A DNA stretch of 64,000 nucleotides from Gordoniibacillus chartarius (GTDB lineage: Bacteria > Bacillota > Bacilli > Paenibacillales > NBRC-103111): positions 62,001 through 126,000 of the forward strand of contig NZ_JBHLWN010000049.1 in NCBI RefSeq assembly GCF_042432825.1, given 5' to 3'. How positions within the stretch are numbered: position 1 is the first letter of the stretch; every line of letters starts with the position of its first letter. The notes below the pieces were generated by a model. The model made no database searches, was not told the DNA's origin, and saw only the letters and a list, made by a program, of their open reading frames with translations. The position numbers and the translations under genes were made by a program. Of the stretch, positions 8,375 to 16,287 are shown one piece after another.

Positions 8375-9194
8375 AATGCGCGCCGTAGGGAGCCGTGAAC
8401 TCGATGCCGCAAGGGCCGCCGTCTTGATTTTCCGGCAGATCGACCGGCTCCCCGTTCGCCCGGTAAAGCGGCCGGTAGTATTTGCCGATCATGCTTGCGG
8501 AAGCGTTCGCGTAATGGCAAATGAACGCCCGGCGGAACCGGTCCTTCGACTTGTTCCGGTACGAGCCGTGAATCATGTTGCCGTTGAAGAACAAGATGTC
8601 CCCCGCTTCCATAATCGCCGGTACCGGCGCGCGGTCCTTCGGCGGCTTCACCAGATGGGTCGTGAACGACTGGCTGGGGTCGGCCTCTTCCGGACAGACG
8701 ATGTCGAACTGCTGCGTCTTCGGCACGATCAGCATCCCCCCGTTCTCTTCATCCGCGGGGTCGATAGCCGCCCACGCGGCGATGCAGTTGCCCGGCTCCA
8801 CCTTCAGGTAGAAGTTGTCCTGATGCAGCGCCTGTCCGCGCGAGCCCGGCGGCTTGTAGTAGAACATGCTTTGCGCCGCCAGCGCCTCCTCCTGGTACAA
8901 ATCCTCCATGACCGCCATAACTTTCGGGTGCAGCATATACTTCATCGCGACGTCATTGAAGCGGTGCGGGTGAACGATCCGCGGATACCGCTTCAGCGGG
9001 TCCGTATTGTCCGCACTCAGATCCGGCTCAAAATAGCCGGGCACCGTCGTATGGCTGATCTGCTCGAACGTGTCCTTGATCTCATTGACCTCCTCCGCCG
9101 TTAGCAGCCCTCTTACAATCAGGTAGCCCTCGGTGTCGAATTGATCCTTCTGCTCCGGCGTCAGTGCGTTCAGCTTTCCTGTCATTGCGTTCAT
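8373..9194 (-). CDS. Phytanoyl-CoA dioxygenase (PhyH) family oxygenase
   Basis: 273 residues, typical for the family. The non-haem iron facial triad is visible as His124-x-Asp126 (HQDNFYL) and His209 (GNMIHGSY), with Arg residues after it for 2-oxoglutarate binding (KDRFRRAF). Family members hydroxylate a variety of small molecules; the substrate is unknown. It is divergent from an AraC-type regulator gene starting at 9316, and the 121-bp gap probably holds both promoters. The regulator is a reasonable candidate for controlling this gene. Confidence 0.87.
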   Translation of the reverse strand: MNAMTGKLNALTPEQKDQFDTEGYLIVRGLLTAEEVNEIKDTFEQISHTTVPGYFEPDLSADNTDPLKRYPRIVHPHRFNDVAMKYMLHPKVMAVMEDLYQEEALAAQSMFYYKPPGSRGQALHQDNFYLKVEPGNCIAAWAAIDPADEENGGMLIVPKTQQFDIVCPEEADPSQSFTTHLVKPPKDRAPVPAIMEAGDILFFNGNMIHGSYRNKSKDRFRRAFICHYANASASMIGKYYRPLYRANGEPVDLPENQDGGPCGIEFTAPYGAH

Positions 9195-9315
9195 CCCCTT
9201 CTGGTAAATGTCGTTTTCATGGTTCTATCGTAATCGGAATCGGGGTGCGGCAGAAGAGAGATTATTGCTCAAAAGTGGTTGGATTCTGCTATGATGAAGG
9301 TTAGGAGGAGATGGC

Positions 9316-10089
9316 ATGGTCATCGCGGATCAGTTTCGGGAAAACGACAGCTACGACATGTTCAGGCCCGACGGGCTCGCCGATTGGGAATGGTTAATCT
9401 GCTTCACGCTGGATGGGGACGGGGAGTTCTGGACGCCTTCCGCCGGGTGGGTGCGGTGCAAGGGCGGGGATATGATTTTGCTGCGGTCCGGGTCGCGGCA
9501 TCGATACCGTACGGTTAAGGGCGGGACGTGGCGGTTCGTGTGGGCGCATTATAACAGGGTGCCGCAGGGGTCGTATTTTGCCGATACGGAGCTGCTCGTT
9601 TGTCCGATGGAAACCGGGCATCGGCGCAAGCGGGTATACCGGGCGTTCCGCAACATTCTCCAGCATTCCCGCGAACGGACGCTGCTGTGGGCGGAGCTGT
9701 GCGAGGTGCGGATCGGCGAGCTGCTGCTGATGCTGGCCGAGCAGCGCAACCGCAGCCTCGACCCGCGAGTGGAGCAGGTTCGGCATCTGCTCACCCTGCG
9801 CATGAAGGAGCCGGTGCGGATCGAGGAGCTGGCTGCAGCCGTCGGACTGTCCGCATCGCGGCTCTCGCATCTGTTCAAGGAGCAGACCGGCATGTCCGTG
9901 CTGCAGGCGCTCACCGAGATGCGGCTGCGCCAAGCGGCGCTGCTGCTCGAACACTCCGGCCGGTCGGCGACGGAGGTGGCTTACGATGTCGGGTTCGGGG
10001 ATTATCGGCATTTTGCGTCCTTGTTCAGGCGGAGGTACGGCGTCAGCCCGCGCGGGTACGTACAAAGCAGGCCGGGGCTTGGCCGCTGA
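9316..10089 (+). CDS. AraC family transcriptional regulator with cupin-type sensor domain
   Basis: 257 residues. The N-terminal half resembles the AraC arabinose-binding/cupin fold (WLICFTLDGDGEFWTP, KGGDMILLRSGSRHRY). Residues about 155-255 carry two helix-turn-helix motifs (RIEELAAAVGLSASRLSHLFKEQ and the AraC signature around VAYDVGFGDYRHFASLFRRR). AGGAGGAG at 9303-9310 sits 5 nt before the ATG at 9316; an out-of-frame ATG at 9311 is discounted. The divergent PhyH gene is the likely target. This architecture usually senses a sugar-like ligand. Confidence 0.88.
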   Translation: MVIADQFRENDSYDMFRPDGLADWEWLICFTLDGDGEFWTPSAGWVRCKGGDMILLRSGSRHRYRTVKGGTWRFVWAHYNRVPQGSYFADTELLVCPMETGHRRKRVYRAFRNILQHSRERTLLWAELCEVRIGELLLMLAEQRNRSLDPRVEQVRHLLTLRMKEPVRIEELAAAVGLSASRLSHLFKEQTGMSVLQALTEMRLRQAALLLEHSGRSATEVAYDVGFGDYRHFASLFRRRYGVSPRGYVQSRPGLGR

Positions 10090-10100
10090 CGGGATGCCGG

Positions 10101-10466
10101 TTACCTTGCCTTGCCGCTTCTGAGCGACACGATATGGGTCCATAATCCGCCGGCCGCGTCGATCCACGCAAGCACCAGGAAGCTGCCCGGAAGCTGGCCG
10201 AGGCTTACGAGAACGGCAAGCATGACGGCAGCACCTATGCGAGTGACAATGGTCAGGCGGCACAATCCCGCGCTCCCATTCACAGCAATCCCGCAATACA
10301 GCGTTCCGGTCACCGCAGCGAGCAATCCGCTCAGCCGAAGCCAGCCGTTGTCTTCCGGGTCTACGCCGAGCAGCGCGTCAAGCCAGCCGGGAACGAGCAG
10401 CAGGGCGATGCCGAGCAGGATCAAATACAAGCCGAACACATATACCGTGCGAGCTATAGCGCTCAT
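10101..10466 (-). CDS. Small four-helix membrane protein, family unknown
   Basis: 121 residues with about four hydrophobic segments (VYVFGLYLILLGIALLLV, LLAAVTGTLYCGIAV, a central MLAVLVSLG stretch and FLVLAWIDAAGG). GAGGTGATAGGG precedes the ATG at 10466, so the upstream ATG at 10520 is not used. I do not recognise the family. The 3' ends of this gene and the AraC gene converge with a gap of only 11 bp. Confidence 0.65.
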   Translation of the reverse strand: MSAIARTVYVFGLYLILLGIALLLVPGWLDALLGVDPEDNGWLRLSGLLAAVTGTLYCGIAVNGSAGLCRLTIVTRIGAAVMLAVLVSLGQLPGSFLVLAWIDAAGGLWTHIVSLRSGKAR

Positions 10467-10526
10467 CCCTATCACCTCGAGGTTAGTGTACGGCCCGTAC
10501 GCACCAAGTATGTCTGCCAAGGCACT

Positions 10527-10562
10527 AAAAGCCGCCGCTCTCCTCGGTAGGAGTGCGGCGGC
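10527..10562 (-). terminator. Intrinsic terminator for the DinB-fusion gene
   Basis: On the minus strand an imperfect GC-rich stem (CGCCGC-x-CTCC / GGAG-x-GCGGCG) is followed by TTTT, 15 bp after the stop codon of the gene ending at 10578. Confidence 0.75.
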
Positions 10563-10577
10563 CGGCGATTTAGCTGA

Positions 10578-11624
10578 TTAGCGGCGAATCGGCACGTAAA
10601 TATCCGTTTCCGATCCGGCATCCTCAAGCCCCGTATAACGCTCGTCGTATCGTTCCATATCGTAACCTGCGGCCGGAGTCAGACCGGCTGCTTGCAGTCC
10701 GGCCGAATAGATGTAAGCGAAAGCGTCCCCGAACCCGGAGACCGGTCCCCGGTAGGTGAACACCGCATAGTCGCTGTGCTCCGGCTTGCGAACGGCAATA
10801 CCCTCGGGCTGGGACGAGCCGTCCGTAACAACAGCTGCGACGTACGTATACACGGTTCCCGGGGTAAACGGCTCCGCCGGATACTCCTTTAACCCGTACG
10901 TTACAGCCGGCTGAACGCGTCCGCGGATCTCGCTCATGCGGCTGTGAAGCTCACTCCACGCTCCTGCGATCCGGCTGTGCGCCGGCTCGTCCTGCATGGA
11001 AGTCGCGCAGGCGATGCCTGCAAGCTCCAGCGCAATGCCGGTCACGATTCGCGGCCGGGCGGCAATCCAGCCTGCTCCTGCGGGAATATACTCCTCCGTC
11101 CCGAGAAATCGCTTCAACCGCTCCAGCTGCAGCAGGTGATGGCGGTAATGCATCTCCACCAGCCGTAACCACTCCATCGCGTTCAAAGCGCCTAGTCTCG
11201 GATGCGGAGCCGTATGCGTCAGAGGAATATCGGCGACAATCTCCTCCAGCTCTTTCATCCGCTGCAGCACGTGCCGCAGGCCGGACTCCAGCTCCTCTTT
11301 GCTCTCCGGCTGTCGCGGCGTATATTGCGGTGAAGGCGGTACACGGATCGGCTCTGGCGGAAAACTTCCCATCCGAAACATTTTCTCGGCGATTTCCGTC
11401 CTCTGCCCCTGCTCGCTGCCGCTTCCTCCCGCCCGGCAAGCGTCGACGCTGGCTAACTGCATGCGCAGCGCCGAGTTGATGAGATGCATTAGCATTTGCC
11501 CAAGCGACCATTCATCTTCACCCGGCTTGCGCGTCAGCTGCTCCGGACTATACGCCTCCAGCTCGCGTACATATTGATTTGTCAGTTGTTCCATGCTGTT
11601 TACGATCATTTTCGTATCGACCAC
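10578..11624 (-). CDS. DinB-like domain fused to a GyrI/AraC-type effector-binding domain
   Basis: About 348 residues. The N-terminal half is a DinB/YfiT-like four-helix bundle (EDEWSLGQMLMHLI with a His ligand, and HYRHHLLQLERLKRF). The C-terminal half (about 190-348) resembles the GyrI/SOUL-like effector-binding domain (AVFTYRGPVSGFGDAFAYIY, YDMERYDERYTG, DIYVPIRR at the end). DinB proteins are metal-dependent and often thiol-linked enzymes; GyrI-like domains bind small hydrophobic molecules. The combination suggests handling of a xenobiotic, which is inference. A GTG start at 11624 was chosen from AAGGAG about 12 nt upstream; ATG at 11609 is an alternative. Confidence 0.72.
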   Translation of the reverse strand: MVDTKMIVNSMEQLTNQYVRELEAYSPEQLTRKPGEDEWSLGQMLMHLINSALRMQLASVDACRAGGSGSEQGQRTEIAEKMFRMGSFPPEPIRVPPSPQYTPRQPESKEELESGLRHVLQRMKELEEIVADIPLTHTAPHPRLGALNAMEWLRLVEMHYRHHLLQLERLKRFLGTEEYIPAGAGWIAARPRIVTGIALELAGIACATSMQDEPAHSRIAGAWSELHSRMSEIRGRVQPAVTYGLKEYPAEPFTPGTVYTYVAAVVTDGSSQPEGIAVRKPEHSDYAVFTYRGPVSGFGDAFAYIYSAGLQAAGLTPAAGYDMERYDERYTGLEDAGSETDIYVPIRR

Positions 11625-11753
11625 GATAAACACAGCTCCTTGATTCAAATTTGTTGATTTGAACCAAGTGTAGCAAACCGCTCCTGACAGCATTATGTCA
11701 GTAGCTTCAGAGGCTTATATGAAAATTTTGCGGCTTGGCTTGCTCCCGAGCGT

Positions 11754-12713
11754 TCAGACGCCAGCCGAGTAAGCTTCCAGCCCGCGCTGCAGCTCCTGCT
11801 TCACCCGATCCCGCAGCTCGGCCGGTTCCAGCACGACAGCCCCGGCGCCCCAACCGAGCACCCAGCCCAGCGCTTCGCCCCACTGCCGAACCCGCAGCGT
11901 CAGCAGCAGTCCGTCCTCCGTTATCTCGGCCGACTCCGTGGAATAAAAGTTATTTTCGAGCACCAAGTCCGCCAGCTCCGGCGCGATCCGCACGCGAACC
12001 GTAACCGGGCGCTCATCCCGCGGGCGATACGCCTGCAGGTCGAACGTCTCCGGCCGCGCAAACCTCTCCTCCAGCACCTCCAATTCACTCATCCTGCTAA
12101 CGCGAAAATGCCGCATCTCCCGCCGCAAGCAGCAGAAGGCCACCATCATCCATACGCCCTCGTTCAGCACTAGACCGTACGGCTCGGCCTCCCGGACCGT
12201 CTCCCGTTCGTCCGTCCGGTCCGGCATGGCCTTCTTGACATAGCGAAACCGGATCCGCCGCTCCTCGAGAACGGCACGGCGCAGCGAAGCGAGCGCCTCC
12301 TCCGAGACGCCTCCTCCTCCCGCCTTGGCTGCAAGCAGCTTCATTCCCGCCCGCACCCGCTCGACGTCGCGGCGTACCGGCTGCGGCAGGATCGATTCGA
12401 TTTTACCGCGGGCTCCTGACGCCTTATCCCGGTAATGCGCGTCAAATTGCCGCCCGATATAGTCGAGGCCAAGCAGCATGGCCGTCGCCTCCTCGGTCGT
12501 GAACGAGACCGGCGGCAGGAAGTACCCATCCATCAGCGAGTAGCCGTGGCCGGGGGCGCCGACGACCGGCACGCCCGCCTCGCAGAGCGCCTGCACATCG
12601 CGGTAGATCGTCCTCACGCTCGTCTCGAACAGAGCAGCCAAATCCTCAGCCCGTCTCGTGCCGTGACGCTGCAGCTCCAGCACGATGGCCATCAGCCGAT
12701 CGGTCTTATTCAT
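11754..12713 (-). CDS. YafY-type HTH and WYL domain transcriptional regulator
   Basis: 319 residues. The N-terminal winged helix-turn-helix (RRAEDLAALFETSVRTIYRDVQAL) is of the DeoR/HTH_11 type; the central and C-terminal parts match the WYL domain (IRFRYVKKA, EAEPYGLVLNEGVWMMVAFC, FRVSRMSEL) and a WCX-like end. WYL domains sense nucleic acids or small ligands. The ATG overlaps the stop of the upstream dioxygenase gene by 8 bp, so the two are translationally coupled. It may regulate that dioxygenase. Confidence 0.88.
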   Translation of the reverse strand: MNKTDRLMAIVLELQRHGTRRAEDLAALFETSVRTIYRDVQALCEAGVPVVGAPGHGYSLMDGYFLPPVSFTTEEATAMLLGLDYIGRQFDAHYRDKASGARGKIESILPQPVRRDVERVRAGMKLLAAKAGGGGVSEEALASLRRAVLEERRIRFRYVKKAMPDRTDERETVREAEPYGLVLNEGVWMMVAFCCLRREMRHFRVSRMSELEVLEERFARPETFDLQAYRPRDERPVTVRVRIAPELADLVLENNFYSTESAEITEDGLLLTLRVRQWGEALGWVLGWGAGAVVLEPAELRDRVKQELQRGLEAYSAGV

Positions 12714-13494
12714 CTCCGAACCGCCAGCAGCTGAGGCTCAAGCTTCCGAATTGATACTCGCGATGCAGCAGCTTCGCCGTACGCTCCTCGTCCGCCGCCC
12801 CCATCGCCAGCAGCAGCGGTACGAAATGCTCCGGCGTCGGCACCGCGTCGCGGGCATGCGGCGCTCTCCGCTCGTAATCGAACAGAGCCTCCGTATGCCA
12901 GGTCTCCAGCTGCTCTCCGATCCATTCGTCGAACCGGGCCGCCCAATCCGCCGCGGCCCCCGGGCCGGCGTTCCAATCCAGCCGCCGCAAGTTGTGCACG
13001 ATGCCCCCGCTACCGGCGATCAGCACGCCTTCCTTGCGAAGCGGCGCGAGAGCGCGGCCGATCCGGTACTGCTCCTCCGCCGCGAGACCCGGATGCACGG
13101 ACATCGCCACGACCGGAATGTCCGCCTCCGGGACCATCAGCATCAGCGGCGCCCAAGCGCCGTGATCGAGCCCGCGCGAATCGTCCGCTTCGCAGGCGAT
13201 GCCCTCCCCTTCCAGCAGCTCGCGAACCGACATGCTCAGAGCCAAATCGCCCGGAGCGGGATATCGCAGCCTGTACAGCTCATCGGGGAAGCCGTAAAAA
13301 TCATGGATCGTTTCGTACCGGGCGGCGCTGCCAATCTTCTGGACGGCGCTCTCCCAGTGTGCAGAGAACATCACGATTGCGCGCGGCCGTGCAGGCAGCG
13401 TTCCGACCAGCCCCTTAAGCATATGCGTATAGCCCGTTTGCTCCAGAGCTAAAGTCGGCGCTCCGTGGGCAACGAATAATGTCGGCATTTTCAT
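12706..13494 (-). CDS. Class III extradiol dioxygenase, 4,5-DOPA dioxygenase (YgiD/LigB) family
   Basis: 262 residues. Metal-binding His residues are visible in FVAHGAPTLAL, FSAHWES, GLDHGAWAPL and GIVHNLRRLDW, the conserved pattern of the DODA/YgiD family. Known members open the aromatic ring of DOPA or related catechols using a divalent metal. The ATG at 13494 has GGGGGT about 8 nt upstream; earlier in-frame ATGs at 13509 and 13596 lack better signals. It is first in a two-gene operon with the WYL regulator (8-bp overlap). Confidence 0.87.
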   Translation of the reverse strand: MKMPTLFVAHGAPTLALEQTGYTHMLKGLVGTLPARPRAIVMFSAHWESAVQKIGSAARYETIHDFYGFPDELYRLRYPAPGDLALSMSVRELLEGEGIACEADDSRGLDHGAWAPLMLMVPEADIPVVAMSVHPGLAAEEQYRIGRALAPLRKEGVLIAGSGGIVHNLRRLDWNAGPGAAADWAARFDEWIGEQLETWHTEALFDYERRAPHARDAVPTPEHFVPLLLAMGAADEERTAKLLHREYQFGSLSLSCWRFGDE

Positions 13495-13621
13495 AAAGGA
13501 TACCCCCATCTCATGTCCTGCTGTAAAAGAATATAATCTCATTGTAGCATAACCCCGGTGAATGGAAGCATCCGCCAACGCACACCCTATAATCAACTAC
13601 ACTACCGGGAGGTACGCGCGT

Positions 13622-13753
13622 ATGGACGGCATTTGGATGTTTCTCAAGCAGTATTGGCTGACCATCACCCTTATTGCCGGCGTCGTTATCGCTGTCTACA
13701 AAGTGTATAAGGAGAAGAGCAAGCTGATGCCGGAGGAGGACGGTCCCCCGTAA
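13622..13753 (+). CDS. Small single-pass membrane protein, 43 residues
   Basis: A clear GGGAGG (13606-13611) precedes ATG 13622. The product has one membrane helix (WLTITLIAGVVIAVYKV) with a cytoplasmic-type Lys-rich stretch and an acidic Pro-ending tail. No family is recognised. It lies divergent from the dioxygenase gene. The RBS, compact size and membrane helix support a genuine small gene. Confidence 0.6.
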   Translation: MDGIWMFLKQYWLTITLIAGVVIAVYKVYKEKSKLMPEEDGPP

Positions 13754-13942
13754 CCTCCTCTGCCTTTCCTATAAAATCGCCGCACCTGTCTGCGGAAGAG
13801 CATCTTGTCCGGCAGCGCAAACTGTCCAGTCGGATTGTCGGATCGTCGACAACTGCTTCGGGACGCAGCGCCGGCACGCCGGCATTCGCCGCCCGCCTGC
13901 GCTCGCTCCGGTTCAATTTATCCAGACGGCTTGCGGAACGCC

Positions 13943-13974
13943 AAACAGGCCAGCCCCGGTTAAGGAGCTGGCCC
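13943..13974 (-). terminator. Terminator downstream of comFB
   Basis: On the minus strand GGGCCAGC and GCTGGCCT form an 8-bp stem around a 12-nt loop, followed by GTTT. It lies 22 bp past the comFB stop. Confidence 0.65.
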
Positions 13975-13995
13975 GCTTTATTCCTCGAATCCAAC

Positions 13996-14262
13996 CTATT
14001 GATGATTCTGATTGCTCTCCACAATCTGAGCGGCGTTGAAGAACTCTCTCATCACATCGGATTGAATCTGGCGATCCATATAGTTGCTCTTGATGAACAG
14101 CTTTCCCTTCTCGCTGGACGTATACTTCGGAGGCAGCCGGTTCAGCACAAGAGCGAGAATGTCCTCTTTGCATCTGTCGCAGGAGCACTTTAACGTGTAC
14201 TGCTGCTGAAACTCCTCGAAGAGCTGCATCACGATGATTTCATTCGCATTCACTAATCCCAT
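13996..14262 (-). CDS. comFB: ComFB-like late competence protein
   Basis: 88 residues starting MGLVNANEIIV; a match to ComFB, with the CSCDRCKEDILALVLNRLPPKY segment that holds the Cys-x-Cys-x2-Cys zinc motif. In B. subtilis comFB lies between comFA and comFC, but here it stands alone, with no other com gene in the window. ComFB-like domains are also implicated in c-di-nucleotide binding in other bacteria. The ATG at 14262 is preceded by GAGGGGA about 11 nt away. Confidence 0.82.
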   Translation of the reverse strand: MGLVNANEIIVMQLFEEFQQQYTLKCSCDRCKEDILALVLNRLPPKYTSSEKGKLFIKSNYMDRQIQSDVMREFFNAAQIVESNQNHQ

Positions 14263-14532
14263 TGTCCAATGATTCCCCTCTACAGGCAACGCTTATAGTA
14301 CTGATTATACTGAACGCATCCAAGTAAAATAGAGACCGAAGGACTAATTCTTATGTAAAATGCAATCTTCGTCCGAAGTCAAGAGGATTCGATTGTAATG
14401 TTTATGCGACGAACGCCTTGATTTATTTTACCATGATGATCTGCAAATTCAAAAAAGCTTGAGAGTGCTTCCCAACATGTTGAAACCTGTTAAAATGAAA
14501 GAGTCCGGAACACATCGCTTGGGAGGTCTCTG

Positions 14533-15075
14533 ATGAACTCCTTTTACAGCTTGCTGATAGCACCTTTCACGAAATATAAACCGAAGATGGCATTGTTGCT
14601 GGCCGCCGTTTTCGTCGAGCTCGGCTTTGAAACGTTCATGCCGTTAAGCTTTAAATTTATTATTGATTTGGCGATTATGCCCCGCAACTACTCCATACTC
14701 ATCACGATACTGGCTGCCGTGATTTCCGGCGCGCTGCTTACCGTATGCATCGGCTTGTTCCGCGACCGCATGTTTGCGGGGCTCGGCTCGCAGGTCGTGA
14801 GCGATTACTATAAATGGCTGTTCGACCGATTGCAGACGTTATCCACCGGCTTCTTTCAGCACGTGCCCAGCGGGGATATCGTGTCGCGCTTCAACAACGA
14901 CATGATCTCCGTCGATTCCTTCATCAAATTAATTCCTTATACGCTGCTCTCCGTGCTCGGACTGATCTTCAACGTGGCGGTGCTGTCTATGCTGCAGTGG
15001 CAGCTGGCCCTGTTGGCCGTCGTCGGCTTGCCGCTCTGTCTGGTCGGTCCGAAATGGGGCTGTTCAGTTTCATGA
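14533..15075 (+). pseudogene. Truncated ABC exporter (5' part of transmembrane domain only)
   Basis: The first 170 or so residues match an ABC exporter membrane domain (MNSFYSLLIAPFTKYKP, FIIDLAIMPRNYS, LFDRLQTLSTGFFQHVPSGDIVSRFNNDM). After LPLCLVGPK the similarity stops: five unrelated residues and a stop follow. The nucleotide-binding domain and half of the membrane domain are missing. GGGAGG at 14520-14525 lies 7 nt before ATG 14533, and a perfect palindrome CAACATGTTG lies at 14474-14483 upstream. I interpret this as a deletion scar. The junction runs straight into the start of another reading frame. Confidence 0.75.
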
Positions 15076-15512
15076 AAATAAAGAAAGCATTCATCATCGC
15101 TGTAGGCATTGTTGTCATGAGCTGGTTCCTGTTGCTTGTTGCGTATTACGTCGTACCATCGGTATCCGGAGAAATGACCGCATCTCATTTTCTGGACGAC
15201 TTGGCAAACAAGCGGTTCGCTGCAGCTGCAAAACGGATCGATACGGCTAACGCTGAAGAGTGGACAAAACTCATGGAGGAATTAGATACAAAGGGTGTAG
15301 CTTTGGCGGGTTATTCCGGTCTCCGCGTTAATATTGATGACAGCGCTCTCGACGGTCAAGCGACCGTTGATATTCAAGCAGGCGAAGCCGTACAACTCGA
15401 AAATAACGCCCTCATAACGGCCTCCCTCGCTTTCCATGTTATTCGACGAATCGACTTCATGGCTTACTCACGAATGTCCTGCGTTGGGTCTCTTTACGCT
15501 TACGTTCGATGA
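15072..15512 (+). CDS. Hypothetical membrane-anchored protein, probably chimeric or decayed at its 3' end
   Basis: ATG 15072 opens MKIKKAFIIAVGIVVMSWFLLLVAYYVV, a clear signal-anchor, followed by an extracellular-type domain of about 90 residues (ASHFLDDLANKRFAAAAKRID, WTKLMEELDTKGVALAGY). After about residue 120 the sequence becomes basic and unlike the start, and another frame opens over it. The gene begins inside the broken end of the ABC exporter, so its promoter was probably lost. Family unknown. I consider a non-functional remnant more likely than an intact gene. Confidence 0.4.
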   Translation: MKIKKAFIIAVGIVVMSWFLLLVAYYVVPSVSGEMTASHFLDDLANKRFAAAAKRIDTANAEEWTKLMEELDTKGVALAGYSGLRVNIDDSALDGQATVDIQAGEAVQLENNALITASLAFHVIRRIDFMAYSRMSCVGSLYAYVR

Positions 15513-15645
15513 TTTCCTTGATCAAAGGTGTATGAAGCTGCCGAAGCGGCGGGCTTACTTGGGATGTAGGTACGTCAGAGGAACGTCGGTGTGCTATTTT
15601 CGGGGGCGTCAGCAGACTTGCATTTCGTTGCGGAACGTCAAATGT

Positions 15646-16098
15646 TCACTTTGTTCCGTCTATATCTATATTTCTCCACAACCAAAGAACTAACATAACC
15701 AACACGACATAAGCCGCCAGTTTAAGAATATATAACCCCATGATTTCCCAGTAACTAGGAATAAGCCTCTGGCTTTTATCCGGCACTCTTGTATAAGGAA
15801 CAAACTCTTTCAGACTCCGATCAAGCACTAACTCAGATTTGATATCACAAGATCCTCCTATAAGTACTTCCTTGCCAACTATTAATCCATGAACTGTTAG
15901 GTTAGAATGATATAAATCTGCTTCCCACACATTTCCTTCTATGTAGTTACTTTTGAATTGTATATCTTCGACAACTGCCCCTTGCTCTGTACAAACGGAA
16001 TATATAAATTTTTGAACCGCCGGTCGTAAATCGCTTTCTAAATCCGAAATTATTTTTGGCCGATCGTCTTCATATCTAGGAAAAAAAATGATGCTCAA
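15646..16098 (-). CDS. AT-rich hypothetical protein with C-terminal membrane helix
   Basis: About 150 residues, ending with a hydrophobic helix (LYILKLAAYVVLVMLVLWLW). Codon use is far more AT-rich than that of the neighbours (many ATA, AAT and TTT codons), suggesting acquisition from outside. The listed start is a TTG without an RBS. The frame continues upstream for 16 more codons that add a second hydrophobic stretch (KIVLIGITLLSIIFF). A GAGGTGAT lies just before those codons, but no ATG, GTG or TTG is correctly placed, so the original start codon may have been lost. No family recognised. Confidence 0.5.
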   Translation of the reverse strand: MSIIFFPRYEDDRPKIISDLESDLRPAVQKFIYSVCTEQGAVVEDIQFKSNYIEGNVWEADLYHSNLTVHGLIVGKEVLIGGSCDIKSELVLDRSLKEFVPYTRVPDKSQRLIPSYWEIMGLYILKLAAYVVLVMLVLWLWRNIDIDGTK

Positions 16099-16235
16099 TA
16101 GAGTGATCCCAATAAGTACGATTTTAGATTTTTGGATACGATCACCTCAAGTAGATCTTTTTCTCTATTGGAAGTATTATACCGTATTGTACACTTGATA
16201 GACTACTTTTGAAATGACATTTTGAAGCTGCTAAG

Positions 16236-16275
16236 TAAAAAAACAGCCGCACAGCACGTTCCCGCGCTGTACGGC
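16236..16275 (-). terminator. Intrinsic terminator of thiC
   Basis: On the minus strand GCCGTACAGC and GCTGTGCGGC pair (one G-U) and are followed by a T-tract at 16243-16236. It lies 12 bp after the thiC stop. Confidence 0.88.
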
Positions 16276-16287
16276 CTTCACCCGCTA

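Noticed and set aside
15430..15693. C-terminal part of a transposase or other mobile gene in the scar
   Set aside because: Open frames on both strands give protein-like stretches, but none contains a motif I can assign, and no terminal inverted repeats or target duplications are visible.
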